In this document: positions 1 through 8,491 of the stretch, one piece after another
Layout of the letters: each line of letters opens with the position of its first letter
Numbering within the stretch: the stretch's first letter is position 1
Source: Thermomonospora echinospora
Lineage (GTDB): Bacteria > Actinomycetota > Actinomycetes > Streptosporangiales > Streptosporangiaceae
Assembly (NCBI RefSeq): GCF_900108175.1
Contig: NZ_FNVO01000001.1
Coordinates: 461,499-525,498, forward strand
DNA length: 64,000 nt
Direction: 5' to 3'
The notes under the pieces: model-generated
Seen by the model: only the letters and a program-made list of their open reading frames with translations
What the model was told of the DNA's origin: nothing
Database searches by the model: none
Made by a program: the position numbers and the translations under genes

Positions 1-71
1 ACCCCCGCCAGCGCCCCGGAGTACTTGCCGATCGGGGTGCGCACCGCGTCGACCACGTAGACGTCGTTCAT
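1..71 (-). CDS. Thiolase (acetyl-CoA acyltransferase), N-terminal fragment
   Basis: Only the first 23 codons lie in the window; the gene runs off the left edge. The reverse strand reads MNDVYVVDAVRTPIGKYSGA from an ATG at 71, which is the characteristic N-terminus of the thiolase family (VDAVRTPIGK). Thiolases cleave 3-oxoacyl-CoA with CoA to give acetyl-CoA and a shortened acyl-CoA. The start lies 8 bp after the stop of the upstream CoA-transferase subunit, so the three genes form one operon. This makes sense chemically, because the transferase activates a 3-oxoacid that the thiolase then cleaves. Acetyl-CoA acetyltransferase and 3-oxoadipyl-CoA thiolase cannot be told apart from so short a piece. 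Confidence 0.85.
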   Translation of the reverse strand, partial: MNDVYVVDAVRTPIGKYSGALAG

Positions 72-79
72 CGCCGAGT

Positions 80-727
80 TCACCGCCGGCCCCCCTCCGC
101 GATGGTGATCTTCGCGCCGGTCCGCTCGGCGACCTCGTCGGCGCTCACCCCGGGCGCGGTCTCGACCAGCACCAGCCCGGCCGGGGTGACGTCCAGGACG
201 GCCAGGTCGGTGATGATCCGGTGGACGCACCGGCGGCCGGTCAGCGGCAGGTCGCACTCCTCGACGATCTTCGGGGTGCCGTCCTTGGCGTTGTGCGTGG
301 TCAGCACGATCACCCGGCGGGCCCCGTGGACCAGGTCCATCGCCCCGCCCATGCCCTTGACCATCGCCCCGGGGATCACCCAGTTGGCCAGGTCGCCGCG
401 GGCCGAGACCTGCATGGCGCCCAGGATCGCGGTGTCGATGTGGCCGCCGCGGATCATCCCGAACGACAGGGCCGAGTCGAAGTAGGACGCGCCCGGCAGG
501 ACGGTGACCGTCTCCTTGCCCGCGTTGATCAGGTCGGGGTCGACCTCATCCTCGCGCGGGTAGGGGCCGACGCCCAGGACTCCGTTCTCCGAGTGCAGGA
601 CGACCCGCACGCCGGGCGGCACATGGCCGGGCACCAGGGTGGGCAGGCCGATCCCGAGGTTGACGCAGCTGCCGTCGGTCAGCTCGGCGGCCGCGCGGGC
701 CGCCATCTGGTCGCGGGTCCAGGCCAT
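80..727 (-). CDS. scoB: Succinyl-CoA:3-ketoacid CoA-transferase, subunit B
   Basis: This 215-residue protein is the usual size for subunit B of a class I CoA-transferase. The active-site segment [12 protein letters not shown] is present, with the glutamate that forms the CoA thioester at about residue 47. A glycine-rich GIGLPT motif lies upstream at residues 25-30. The enzyme moves CoA from succinyl-CoA to a 3-oxoacid such as acetoacetate. Its ATG overlaps the TGA of subunit A by one base (TGATG), as expected for stoichiometric synthesis of the two subunits. A thiolase follows 8 bp downstream. Acetoacetate as the substrate is inferred from family resemblance; 3-oxoadipate is possible. Confidence 0.92.
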   Translation of the reverse strand: MAWTRDQMAARAAAELTDGSCVNLGIGLPTLVPGHVPPGVRVVLHSENGVLGVGPYPREDEVDPDLINAGKETVTVLPGASYFDSALSFGMIRGGHIDTAILGAMQVSARGDLANWVIPGAMVKGMGGAMDLVHGARRVIVLTTHNAKDGTPKIVEECDLPLTGRRCVHRIITDLAVLDVTPAGLVLVETAPGVSADEVAERTGAKITIAEGGRR

Positions 728-1476
728 CAGGCGCGCACCGTCCTCTTCTCGATCCCCTTGGCGGCGGCCTGCTCGGCCGTCAGCGGCACCACCCGCTGGA
801 CGAACACGCCCGGCAGGTGGACCTCGTCGGGATCGAGGGCGTCCACCAGTTCCTCGACCTCGGCGATCGTGATCCGGCCGGCCATCGCGGCCAGCGGGTT
901 GAAGTTCCGGGACGCCTTGGCGAACACCAGGTTGCCGTACCGGTCCCCGCGCCGTGCCCGGACCAGCGCGAAGTCGGTGGTGATGCCGCGTTCCAGCACG
1001 TAGGCGGTGCCGTCGAACTCGCGGACCTCCTTGGCGGGGGAGGCGACCGCGACGGTGCCGTCGGGGGCGTAGCGCCACGGCAGGCCGCCCTCGGCGACGA
1101 CCGTCCCGACCCCGGCGGGTGTATAGAAGGCGGGGATGCCGCAGCCGCCCGCGCGCAGCCGTTCGGCCAGCGTGCCCTGCGGGATCAGCTCGACCTCGAT
1201 CTCCCCGGCCAGGTACTTGCGGGCGAAGGTCTTGTTCTCGCCGATGTAGGAGCCGGTCACCCTGGCGATCCGGCCCGCCGCCAGCAGGATGCCCAGGCCG
1301 CCGCCGTCCACCCCGCAGTTGTTGGAGACCACGCTCAGCCCGCCGGTCCCGGCCGCGTGCAGCGCCTCGATCAGCACGTCCGGCACTCCGCTCAGCCCGA
1401 AGCCGCCGACGGCCAGCGACGCCCCGTCCGGGACGTCCGCGACGGCCGCCGCCGCGTCGGTCACCACCTTGTCCAT
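727..1476 (-). CDS. scoA: Succinyl-CoA:3-ketoacid CoA-transferase, subunit A
   Basis: This 249-residue protein matches subunit A of class I CoA-transferases. It has the N-terminal [11 protein letters not shown] loop, the ISNN-like segment VVSNNCGVD, and SYIGENKTF followed by [16 protein letters not shown]. The GENK and [13 protein letters not shown] segments are closer to ScoA/OXCT than to PcaI of the beta-ketoadipate pathway, so SCOT is preferred. It is the first gene of a three-gene operon with scoB and a thiolase. The ATG at 1476 is preceded by a G-rich stretch that can act as a ribosome-binding site. A 14-bp inverted repeat and a TATTAT box lie just upstream. Confidence 0.92.
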   Translation of the reverse strand: MDKVVTDAAAAVADVPDGASLAVGGFGLSGVPDVLIEALHAAGTGGLSVVSNNCGVDGGGLGILLAAGRIARVTGSYIGENKTFARKYLAGEIEVELIPQGTLAERLRAGGCGIPAFYTPAGVGTVVAEGGLPWRYAPDGTVAVASPAKEVREFDGTAYVLERGITTDFALVRARRGDRYGNLVFAKASRNFNPLAAMAGRITIAEVEELVDALDPDEVHLPGVFVQRVVPLTAEQAAAKGIEKRTVRA

Positions 1477-1502
1477 GCCCCGCCCCCATGGTGTTCGCCT
1501 GG

Positions 1503-1522
1503 TGAACTTTTGTTCATAATAG
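1503..1522 (-). promoter_or_regulatory. Probable promoter/operator of the scoAB-thiolase operon
   Basis: TGAAC-TTTT-GTTCA (1503-1516) is an exact inverted repeat with 5-bp arms. It lies next to a TATTAT -10-like box read on the minus strand (1517-1522), 27-46 bp before the scoA start. This is an AT-rich island in GC-rich DNA. The rest of the 285-bp gap up to the next gene at 1762 shows no further recognisable element. Assignment as an operator is inference. Confidence 0.4.
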
Positions 1523-1761
1523 CGTCGAGCAGTCTGCGTCGCCGTGCGGGGGATGTCAACAGCGGGGTATGGGTCGGGGGCGTCCTACCGCTGGAACGCC
1601 GGCACGGCCTGGAGCAGGAGGAGGCCGTCTACCGCTCCCTGCCGGGGTCGTTCCGGGAGCCCACGTACGGGCGGCGCGTACGGCGGCAGGGCGCCCTGTC
1701 ATCAAGCGGGACCGGCGGCGGCGTGTGCGCCGTCAGGTGGAGACGGCGGGCGCGGCGATCG

Positions 1762-2634
1762 TCACTCGTCCCCGGTGGGGGAGGTGAGGTGTTCCAGCAG
1801 GCGCATCGGGGCGTAGTTGCCCCACCCCGAATCCGGCCAGTTGAACCAGCCCGACGACGCGGACGTGCCCCCGTCGGGGTGGAGGGTGGTCCCGGTGATG
1901 TAGGCCGACAGCCCCGAGGCGAGGAACACCACGCAGTTCGACACGTCGGTGACCTGTCCCACCCGTCCCATGGGGATGGCGATGCGGATACCGGCGGGAG
2001 TCGACAACGGGTGATCCTCGTTGGCGAATCTGGTGAGGTTGGGCGTCGGGGCGTAGTCCGGAGCGACGTTGTTGACCCGGATGCCGTCCGGGGCCAGTTC
2101 GACGGCGAGTGTCCGCGCGAAGTGCTCCACGGCCGCCTTGGCCGCCGAGTAGACGGCGAAGCCGGGCGCCGCCCGGTGCGCCTCGATGGTGGTGAGGTTG
2201 ACGATGCTGCCGCCGCGACCGCCCTTCCGCATCCGCGGGATCGCCAGGGAGCAGGCGTGCAGGACGTGGAGCAGGTTGGTGCGCAGCAGCGCGTCCCAGC
2301 CCTTCGGGGTGGTGTCGACGAACGGCGCCCGGAAAGTGCCCCCGACGACGTTGACCAGCGTGTCGAGCCGTCCCCACCGTTCGTCGGCGGCGGCGAACAG
2401 CGCCGACAGCGCGTCGGGGTCGCGGGCGTCGCCATGGTGCACGATCGCGTCGTGTCCCTGCTCGCTGAGCGACCGGCGCAGACTCTCGACCGCCTCACCG
2501 TCGATGTCGATCACCGCCGGGCGGACGCCGTTGGCGGCCAGGTCGCGCGCGACGGCCTCCCCGAGACCGCCCGCCCCGCCGGTCACCACGGCGACGGTGC
2601 CGTCCAGCCCCGCCCGCTCCTCGAACCATCCCAT
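1762..2634 (-). CDS. Short-chain dehydrogenase/reductase (SDR)
   Basis: This 290-residue classical SDR has the cofactor loop TGGAGGLG near residue 18 and the catalytic Y-S-A-A-K motif. The usual NNAG is changed to NVVGG, as in some SDRs of degradative clusters. The C-terminus is about 30 residues longer than the family minimum and rich in Trp and Gly. The ATG at 2634 is chosen because the SDR fold begins immediately after it. It is the second gene after an LLM-family oxidoreductase, 17 bp apart, so the two are co-transcribed. It is expected to oxidise or reduce a hydroxy/keto group on a catabolic intermediate; the substrate is unknown. Confidence 0.85.
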   Translation of the reverse strand: MGWFEERAGLDGTVAVVTGGAGGLGEAVARDLAANGVRPAVIDIDGEAVESLRRSLSEQGHDAIVHHGDARDPDALSALFAAADERWGRLDTLVNVVGGTFRAPFVDTTPKGWDALLRTNLLHVLHACSLAIPRMRKGGRGGSIVNLTTIEAHRAAPGFAVYSAAKAAVEHFARTLAVELAPDGIRVNNVAPDYAPTPNLTRFANEDHPLSTPAGIRIAIPMGRVGQVTDVSNCVVFLASGLSAYITGTTLHPDGGTSASSGWFNWPDSGWGNYAPMRLLEHLTSPTGDE

Positions 2635-2651
2635 GTCCGCCGCCTCCGCCG

Positions 2652-3554
2652 TCACGACAGGTAGGTCGAGCCGAAGGCCTCGATGAACTCGAACGTGGCC
2701 GAGGGGTCGCTGGTGCGGCTCGACACCACCACCCACGTGACACCGGCCTTGTCGAGCTCCGCGAACGCCTCCCGGTGGCGGTCGGGCTCGACGGCCGGCG
2801 ACTGGATCCCGTCGCCGTGGTAGGAGTACAGCACGTCGATCCGGTCGCTGCGCCCGGCCGCGGCGGCGGCCTCCCGCAACTCGGCGATGGCGTCGGCCAG
2901 GTCCCCGACCGAGCTGAGGGCGGGCGTGCGGGCGGTGGCGCTCAGCTGCGCTCCGCCGGACATCGGCATCCATCCCTGCGCCCGCTCGGCGACCCGGCGG
3001 CGGCTCAGCCTGGAGTTGCCGCCCACCCAGATCGGAATGGGGTCCTGGACCGGCCGGGGCCGGGCGATCACGTCGCGTGCGCTGAAGTGCCGGCCCTGGT
3101 AGCTGAACGGCTCACCGCTCCAGTGCAGCGGCAGCACGTCGAGAGCCTCGTCGAACAGGGCGTTGCGCTCGTCCATGTCGACGCCCAGGGCGTAGAACTC
3201 GCTTTTCTGGTAGCCGGTGCCGAGCCCGAGGGTCATGCGCCCTCCCGAGAGCCTGTCCAGCGTCGCCGCCGCCTTGGCCAGCAGGAAGGGGTTCCGGTAC
3301 GGGGCGACCGCCAGGTAGGTCAGCAGCCGGATCCGCTCGGTCGCCGCGGCCGCGTAGCCGAGCGCGACGAACGGGTCGAGCGTCTGGTGCCCGCCCGAGG
3401 CCATCCATCTGGCCCCCGGCACCGGGTGCTCGCTGAGCGACAGCCCGTCGAAGCCGGATCGTTCCACCGCGACCGCCACCTCACGCAGCGGCCCGGCGTC
3501 GAGGACATCACCGTCGGGCCCGTTCGCCTCGGGGTAATGGAAGATGAAGCGCAT
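2652..3554 (-). CDS. LLM-class (luciferase-like, probably F420-dependent) oxidoreductase
   Basis: This 300-residue protein has the bacterial luciferase-like TIM-barrel signatures: FDGLSLSEHP near the start, TYLAVAPYRNPFLLAKAAAT, and DRLSGGRMTLGLGTGY in the middle, a region diagnostic of LLM oxidoreductases. In actinomycetes these enzymes usually use coenzyme F420. ATG at 3554 is preferred over GTG at 3560, because GAGG sits five bases before the ATG. It is the first gene of a two-gene operon with an SDR. It is transcribed away from the aldehyde dehydrogenase operon across a 268-bp region containing four near-palindromes. The substrate is unknown. Confidence 0.85.
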   Translation of the reverse strand: MRFIFHYPEANGPDGDVLDAGPLREVAVAVERSGFDGLSLSEHPVPGARWMASGGHQTLDPFVALGYAAAATERIRLLTYLAVAPYRNPFLLAKAAATLDRLSGGRMTLGLGTGYQKSEFYALGVDMDERNALFDEALDVLPLHWSGEPFSYQGRHFSARDVIARPRPVQDPIPIWVGGNSRLSRRRVAERAQGWMPMSGGAQLSATARTPALSSVGDLADAIAELREAAAAAGRSDRIDVLYSYHGDGIQSPAVEPDRHREAFAELDKAGVTWVVVSSRTSDPSATFEFIEAFGSTYLS

Positions 3555-3679
3555 CGTCACCTCGTCGTACGTCCTCGGTGGGCTCTGCCGGAGAGCGACC
3601 TTCGGGCCGGGCGCCCGCGACCGGCCCCAGGTGGAGAATCACCCATGCCCGCAGTGTACTCATCACTAGATCATTTGTA

Positions 3680-3692
3680 AGAGGGTGACTCT
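3680..3692. promoter_or_regulatory. Near-palindrome 1 (AGAG-N5-CTCT)
   Basis: AGAG GGTGA CTCT lies in the divergent promoter between the LLM/SDR and aldehyde dehydrogenase operons. It has the same architecture as the sites at 3702, 3771 and 3801. The centre of this site and that of site 2 are 22 bp apart, about two helical turns. It is a likely regulator-binding site (inference). Confidence 0.45.
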
Positions 3693-3701
3693 CGTTTACT
3701 A

Positions 3702-3714
3702 AGAAGTAGATTCT
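3702..3714. promoter_or_regulatory. Near-palindrome 2 (AGAA-N5-TTCT)
   Basis: AGAA GTAGA TTCT shares half-site and spacing with the site at 3801-3813 (AGAA GAGGA TTCT). Both are preceded by ACTA. It is a probable operator in the divergent promoter region. Confidence 0.5.
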
Positions 3715-3770
3715 CTGGACTGCTCGGCCGGTGCGGGGAGCCGCCGGGGTAGTCTTCCCAGTCGGTTTCC

Positions 3771-3782
3771 CTCTTAGTAGAG
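3771..3782. promoter_or_regulatory. Near-palindrome 3 (CTCT-N4-AGAG)
   Basis: CTCT TAGT AGAG is the same half-site as site 1 in the inverted orientation. It lies 41 bp before the aldehyde dehydrogenase start. Confidence 0.45.
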
Positions 3783-3800
3783 TCCGACTTGCAGATCACT

Positions 3801-3813
3801 AGAAGAGGATTCT
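3801..3813. promoter_or_regulatory. Near-palindrome 4 (AGAA-N5-TTCT) next to the ALDH start
   Basis: AGAA GAGGA TTCT ends nine bases before the ATG at 3823 and immediately before the ribosome-binding site GGAGTG. A bound protein would block translation initiation or early elongation of the transcript. The nonamer ATCACTAGA precedes it at 3795 and also occurs at 3662. Confidence 0.5.
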
Positions 3814-3822
3814 CGGAGTGAC

Positions 3823-5241
3823 ATGACCGTTCGCCACGACCACTGGATCGGCGGTAGGGCCACCGAACCCGTGAGCGGCGCCTACCTGCCCACGCTGGAC
3901 CCCGCGACCCGGCGGCCGGGGGACGAGATCGCCGCGGGATCGCAGGCCGACGTCGAGCGGTCCGTGGCCGCCGCCGCGGCGGCCTGGCCGGAGTGGGCCC
4001 GACGGTCCGGGGCGGAACGTTCCGAAGTGCTCCACCGGATCGCGGACGCGATCGAGGACGGCGCCGACGAACTGCGGGAACTGGAGCGGGCGTGCACTGG
4101 CAAGCTCCCCGGCCAGCTCCGCACGGAGATCGACATGTCGGCCGCCTACTTCCGCTACTACGCCGGCGTCCTGCGCGCCCACCACGGACGCACGATCGAC
4201 CAGGGCGGCCGCAACCACACCTACACCCGGCTCGAACCCTACGGCGTCATCGCCGCGATCACACCGTGGAACCTGCCGCTGAACCAGGCGTGCCGGGCGC
4301 TGGCCCCGGCGCTGGCCGCGGGCAACGCGGTCGTGGCCAAACCGTCGGAGCTGACCTCGACCTCGACGCTGTGCCTGGCCCGCCTCGCCAGTGCCGCCGG
4401 CCTCCCGGACGGCCTGCTGAACGTGGTGACGGGCACCGGCCCCGAGGCGGGCACGCCGCTGGCCGCCCACCCGGCGGTGCGGCGCATCACGTTCACCGGC
4501 TCCGTCCCCACCGGACGGCACCTGGCCCGGATCGCCGCCGACCGGCTCGTGCCCATGACGCTCGAACTCGGCGGCAAGTCCCCGATCGTGGTGTTCGCCG
4601 ACGCCGACCTCGACCGGGCCGTCGCCGCGGCGGTCGCGGCCGTGGCGACCAACGCCGGGCAGGTGTGCTCGGCCACCACCCGGCTCCTGGTCGAGTCCCC
4701 GGCGCACGACGAGGTGGTCGCCGCCGTGGTCGAGGCGGTCGAGCGGCTGCGGCCCGGCGTGGACTTCGGCCCGATCATCACCGAGGCGCAGTTCCGCAAG
4801 GTGCTGGACCACTTCGCCGACGCGGCGGCCGCCGGTGTGCTGCCGGTGACCGGGGGCTCGGCCTACGACGACGGGCCGGCCGCGCAGGGACAGTACGTGC
4901 GCCCGACCGTCTACGCCGCAGTGCCGCCCGACCTGCGGATCGCCCGCGAGGAGATCTTCGGCCCGGTCCTGGTCACCATGCCCTTCGCCGACGAGGCCGA
5001 GGCGCTCGCCCTGGCCAACGACACCGACTACGGCCTCGTGGCCGGCGTCTGGAGCGGCGACGTCGGCCGCGGCCTGCGGCTCGCCGAGCGGATCGACGCC
5101 GGCCAGGTGGCGGTGAACGGGGGCGCGCTCACCATCGAGACGCCGTTCGGGGGCTTCAAGTCCAGCGGGTACGGGCGGGAGAAGGGCATCGAGGCCCTGC
5201 ACGAGTACGCCCAGATCAAGACCATCAGCCTGTCCCTTTGA
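3823..5241 (+). CDS. Aldehyde dehydrogenase (NAD(P)+-dependent)
   Basis: This 472-residue protein has the full set of ALDH signatures: ITPWNLPLNQ, FTGSVPTGR, the catalytic LELGGKSP (Glu248) and NAGQVCSATTR with the nucleophile Cys282. EIFGPVL and the C-terminal FGGFKSSGYGRE are also present. It oxidises an aldehyde to a carboxylate, and the close fit to betaine-aldehyde/semialdehyde-type dehydrogenases does not fix the substrate. The ATG at 3823 is preceded by GGAGTG. It is the first gene of an operon with a carboxymuconolactone decarboxylase-like protein and a 3-hydroxyisobutyrate dehydrogenase-like protein. The promoter region carries four near-palindromes. Confidence 0.93.
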   Translation: MTVRHDHWIGGRATEPVSGAYLPTLDPATRRPGDEIAAGSQADVERSVAAAAAAWPEWARRSGAERSEVLHRIADAIEDGADELRELERACTGKLPGQLRTEIDMSAAYFRYYAGVLRAHHGRTIDQGGRNHTYTRLEPYGVIAAITPWNLPLNQACRALAPALAAGNAVVAKPSELTSTSTLCLARLASAAGLPDGLLNVVTGTGPEAGTPLAAHPAVRRITFTGSVPTGRHLARIAADRLVPMTLELGGKSPIVVFADADLDRAVAAAVAAVATNAGQVCSATTRLLVESPAHDEVVAAVVEAVERLRPGVDFGPIITEAQFRKVLDHFADAAAAGVLPVTGGSAYDDGPAAQGQYVRPTVYAAVPPDLRIAREEIFGPVLVTMPFADEAEALALANDTDYGLVAGVWSGDVGRGLRLAERIDAGQVAVNGGALTIETPFGGFKSSGYGREKGIEALHEYAQIKTISLSL

Positions 5242-5258
5242 CCGAGTTCGGAGAGCCC

Positions 5259-5642
5259 GTGGAAGAGTCCGACGCGTTGCGTGCCGCCCGTGCCGTCCGC
5301 CGGTCGGTGCTCGGTGACGCCTACGTCGACGGCCAGAGTGCCGACCCCGACCCGGCCGGCAGGGAGTTCCAGGACTACATCACCTCGACGGCGTGGGGGG
5401 TGTGGGCCCGGGGCGGCGCTCTGGCCTCCCGTGACCGGAGCCTGCTGGTGCTGGCCATGACGGCGGCGCTGGGCCGGATGGAGGAGTTCCGCGTGCACGC
5501 CGGCAGCGCGCTGCGGGCCGGTGTCACCGACGAGGAGATCGACGAGTTGCTGTTCCAGATCGCCGCCTACTGCGGTGTGCCGGCCGGGGTCGCCGCCAGG
5601 CGGGTCGTCCGGGCCGTACGGGCGGAACGGGGAGAGGCGTGA
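5259..5642 (+). CDS. Carboxymuconolactone decarboxylase-family protein (PcaC-like)
   Basis: This 127-residue protein is the typical size for the CMD family. The segments FQDYITSTAWG, SRDRSLLVLAMTAALGR, VHAGSALRAGVTDEEI and AAYCGVPAG match 4-carboxymuconolactone decarboxylases (PcaC). Those enzymes decarboxylate a gamma-lactone in the protocatechuate branch. GTG at 5259 is chosen because GGAGAG lies four bases before it. A TTG at 5238 overlapping the ALDH stop (TTGA) is the alternative. No other protocatechuate genes lie nearby, so the true substrate may be a different lactone or keto acid. Confidence 0.85.
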   Translation: MEESDALRAARAVRRSVLGDAYVDGQSADPDPAGREFQDYITSTAWGVWARGGALASRDRSLLVLAMTAALGRMEEFRVHAGSALRAGVTDEEIDELLFQIAAYCGVPAGVAARRVVRAVRAERGEA

Positions 5643-5644
5643 CG

Positions 5645-6499
5645 ATGACGACGGCCGGCTTCGTGGGCCTGGGCAACATGGGCGGCGCCTTGGCGGCGAA
5701 CGTGGCCCGGGCGGGCCTACCCCTGGTGGCCTACGACGCCGCAGGCCCCGAACGCACCCCGGAGGGCGCCGAGTACGCCGCCGACGTCGCCGAGGTCGCC
5801 CGGCAGGCCGACGTGGTGGTGTTCAGCCTTCCCGACGGCACGGTGTCCGAGCAGGTGGCGCGTGAGATCGTCGCGGTCGCCGACCGCCGCGTCACCCATG
5901 TCGTGGACACCTCGACGGTCGGGGTGCGCGCTGCGCAGGACATTGCCGCGCTGCTGGCCGGCAGCGGCATCGCCTACGTCGATGCGCCCGTGTCCGGCGG
6001 CGTGGCCGGTGCCCGCGCCCGTACGCTCGCGGTGATGTACGCCGGGACCGACGAGGCGTGCGCCCACGTCGAGCCCGTGCTCACCGGCCTCAGCGACCGG
6101 CGCCACCGGGTGGGCGACCGCCCCGGCCTCGCCCAGGCCTTGAAGCTGGCCAACAACTTCCTGGCCGCCACCGCGCTCGCCGCGACCAGCGAGGCGATCG
6201 CCTTCGGCGTGTCGGTGGGCCTGGAGATGGATACCATGCTCGAAGTGCTCAACGGATCCAGCGGCCGGAACTCGGCGACCAGCGACAAGTTCCCCGACCA
6301 CGTGCTCACCGGCCGCTACGCCGCAGGCTTCGCCAACTCGCTCATGAGCAAGGACGTGCAGCTCTACCTGCGCGCCGTGGCGGACCGGGACGGCCCGTCG
6401 TCCATCGCGACGGTCACCGCGTCCCTGTGGGAGCGGTTCGCGGAAGCCGAACCCGGCGCCGACTTCACCCGCATCTTCCCCTTCGTCGAACGCTCCTGA
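5645..6499 (+). CDS. NAD(P)-dependent beta-hydroxyacid dehydrogenase (3-hydroxyisobutyrate dehydrogenase family)
   Basis: This 284-residue protein has the Rossmann start GFVGLGNMGGALAANV. The substrate motif DAPVSGGVAGA lies near residue 120, and the catalytic lysine segment is LKLANNFLAA. All are typical of 3-hydroxyisobutyrate, tartronate-semialdehyde and related dehydrogenases. ATG at 5645 is used because GGAGAGG lies seven bases upstream. It ends the ALDH operon, two bases after the preceding gene. Pairing with an ALDH suggests sequential alcohol/aldehyde oxidation of a small branched hydroxy acid (inference). Confidence 0.88.
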   Translation: MTTAGFVGLGNMGGALAANVARAGLPLVAYDAAGPERTPEGAEYAADVAEVARQADVVVFSLPDGTVSEQVAREIVAVADRRVTHVVDTSTVGVRAAQDIAALLAGSGIAYVDAPVSGGVAGARARTLAVMYAGTDEACAHVEPVLTGLSDRRHRVGDRPGLAQALKLANNFLAATALAATSEAIAFGVSVGLEMDTMLEVLNGSSGRNSATSDKFPDHVLTGRYAAGFANSLMSKDVQLYLRAVADRDGPSSIATVTASLWERFAEAEPGADFTRIFPFVERS

Positions 6500-6535
6500 C
6501 GGCTCCCCCTTACCGAAGGCCCCTGAGGGCGCCGG

Positions 6536-7204
6536 TCAGCCCGTCAGCCAGCCCGGGCTGACCAGGCCCGACTCATAAGCCAGCACCACGAGCTGGGAAC
6601 GGTCCCGCACGCCCAGCTTGGTCATGATGCGGCTGACATGGGTCTTGGCGGTGGCGGGGCTGAGCACCAGGCGGGCGGCGATCTCGTCGTTGGACAGCCC
6701 GGCCGCGACCAGCCCCATCACCTCGCGTTCGCGTTCGGTGAGGGCGTTCAGCCGTGGATCGGGCCGGGGAGCGCGCACCCGGGCGGCGAACTCGGCGATC
6801 AGCCGGCGGGTGACCGACGGGCTGATCAGCGCGTCGCCGCGAGCCGCCACCCGGACTGCGTGGATCAGCTCCGCCGGCTCGGTGTCCTTGACCAGGAACC
6901 CGGTGGCGCCGGCCCGCAGCGCGCCGTACACGTAGTCGTCGAGGTCGAACGTGGTCAAGATGACGATCCGGACGTCGGCCAGCCGTGGGTCGGCGGCGAT
7001 CCGGCGGGCCGCGGCCAGCCCGTCCACCTCCGGCATCCGGATGTCCATCAGCACCACGTCCGGCCGCAACTCGCGGCAGGCGGCCACCGCCTGCTCTCCG
7101 TCGGCGGCCTCACCGACCACCGCGATGTCGTCCTCGTCCTCCAGGATCGACCGGAACCCGGCACGAACCAGCCGCTGGTCGTCGGCCAACACGACTTTGA
7201 TCAC
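6536..7204 (-). CDS. Two-component response regulator, NarL/LuxR family
   Basis: This 222-residue protein has an N-terminal receiver domain with the acidic pair LADDQ near residue 8 and the phospho-acceptor Asp54 in VVLMDIRMP. The conserved Lys lies in FLVKDTEP. The C-terminal LuxR-type helix-turn-helix reads LTEREREVMGLVAAGLSNDE. The GTG start at 7204 overlaps the kinase stop by four bases (GTGA), so it is translationally coupled to the kinase. It probably controls the neighbouring, oppositely oriented small membrane protein and MMPL exporter (inference from position). Confidence 0.93.
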   Translation of the reverse strand: MIKVVLADDQRLVRAGFRSILEDEDDIAVVGEAADGEQAVAACRELRPDVVLMDIRMPEVDGLAAARRIAADPRLADVRIVILTTFDLDDYVYGALRAGATGFLVKDTEPAELIHAVRVAARGDALISPSVTRRLIAEFAARVRAPRPDPRLNALTEREREVMGLVAAGLSNDEIAARLVLSPATAKTHVSRIMTKLGVRDRSQLVVLAYESGLVSPGWLTG

Positions 7205-8331
7205 CGCGCGGACGCTCCGTTCCGGCGGGGCAGCCGGGCCCGGACGGCGAACCCGCCGCCCGGGCGGGGACCGGCGGTCAGTTCGCCGCCCAGCGCGCGG
7301 GCCCGTTCCCGCATGCCGCCGATGCCGGTGCCGGAGGAGCCCGGCACCGGGCCGTGGCCGTCGTCCTCGACCTCCACGGTCACCTCGCCGGGCCCGTCGC
7401 CGAGGCGGACGGTGACGGTACGGGCGTGCGCGTGCCGGGCGACGTTGGTCAGCGACTCCTGCACGATTCGGTACGCGGCCAGGTCCACCTCGGTCGGCAG
7501 CGGCCCCGGCGCGCCGTCGACCCGGACCCGCAGCCCGGTCTGCTCGGCCGAGCGGACCAGTTCCGCCAGCCGGTCCAGTCCCGGCGCCGGCGCGGTGGGG
7601 GCGTCCTCGTCGGCCTGCCGGAGCACCCCGAGGGTGGCGCGCAGCTCGCGCAGCGCCTCCCGGCTGGACTCCTTGATCGCGCCGAGCGCCGTCTCGGCCT
7701 GCGCCGGATCCCTGCCGATCCGGTGCAGCGCGGCAGCGGCCTGGACGTTGATCAGTGACATGTGGTGGCCCACCACGTCGTGCAGTTCGCGGGCGATGCG
7801 CAGCCGTTCCTCGCTGGCGGCGCGCTGCCGCACCTCGCGGAAGTAGACGCGGCGGCTGTGCGCCACCCAGCCGAGCGCGACCACTGCGACCAGCCAGCCG
7901 GTCAGCAGGAACAGCGCGAGGCCGTCTATCTCGCGGTTGCCCGCCAGGGTGCCGGCGCCCACGCTGATCACGGTCAGCGAGGACAGCGCGACGGCCGCCT
8001 GCAACCGGCCCTGTGCCGCGACCGTGTAGAGCGCGACCACCAGCGTGGCCAGCAGCGGCCCGTCGTAGATGCTGGTCAGGTAGTACGCGCAGGTGGCGGC
8101 GAAGACCAGCGCGGCGACGGCCACCGGGTGCCGGCGGCGCACGTACAGCGCCGCGCACGCCACGGCGATCAGGAGCCAGCCGAGGACGGTCGTCGCCCAC
8201 GGCTCGTCCGGCCCGCCGACGAACGCCTGGACGGTGCCGGTGATCGACAACAGGAAGGCGGCGATCGCCAGCGCCGCGTCCGCCGCGCGCCCGCGCGGCA
8301 GCCGCAACCGGGTCGTACCGTCCGAGGTCAT
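7201..8331 (-). CDS. Sensor histidine kinase (HisKA_3 family)
   Basis: This 376-residue membrane kinase has about four to five hydrophobic segments in residues 18-155. The HisKA_3 phospho-acceptor motif ARELHDVVGHHM follows (His184), then a GHKL ATPase domain with QESLTNVARHA, VEDDGHG and GTGIGGMRERA. This is the usual architecture of DesK/NarX-type actinomycete kinases. No large extracellular sensor domain is visible, so it probably senses the membrane or a membrane-soluble signal. It forms an overlapping pair with the response regulator downstream. Confidence 0.93.
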   Translation of the reverse strand: MTSDGTTRLRLPRGRAADAALAIAAFLLSITGTVQAFVGGPDEPWATTVLGWLLIAVACAALYVRRRHPVAVAALVFAATCAYYLTSIYDGPLLATLVVALYTVAAQGRLQAAVALSSLTVISVGAGTLAGNREIDGLALFLLTGWLVAVVALGWVAHSRRVYFREVRQRAASEERLRIARELHDVVGHHMSLINVQAAAALHRIGRDPAQAETALGAIKESSREALRELRATLGVLRQADEDAPTAPAPGLDRLAELVRSAEQTGLRVRVDGAPGPLPTEVDLAAYRIVQESLTNVARHAHARTVTVRLGDGPGEVTVEVEDDGHGPVPGSSGTGIGGMRERARALGGELTAGPRPGGGFAVRARLPRRNGASAR

Positions 8332-8491
8332 GTCCCCAGCCTAGGGCCGTCCCGGCCTTCGGGTCCTCGTCGCGGAGCCGGTTCGCAACCACGGGTGTAC
8401 GTCCCGCGCCGAGGTCGCAACCTGCGGAGTACGGCGGGTGTCCACCGCAGCCGGATGCCCGGCCGGTGGCCGTGCGCCCACGCTGCGGGAC

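Noticed and set aside
80-1476. 3-oxoadipate CoA-transferase (pcaIJ) of the beta-ketoadipate pathway
   Set aside because: Motifs ([17 protein letters not shown]) fit succinyl-CoA:3-ketoacid CoA-transferase better, and no other beta-ketoadipate genes except a distant PcaC-like protein are present.
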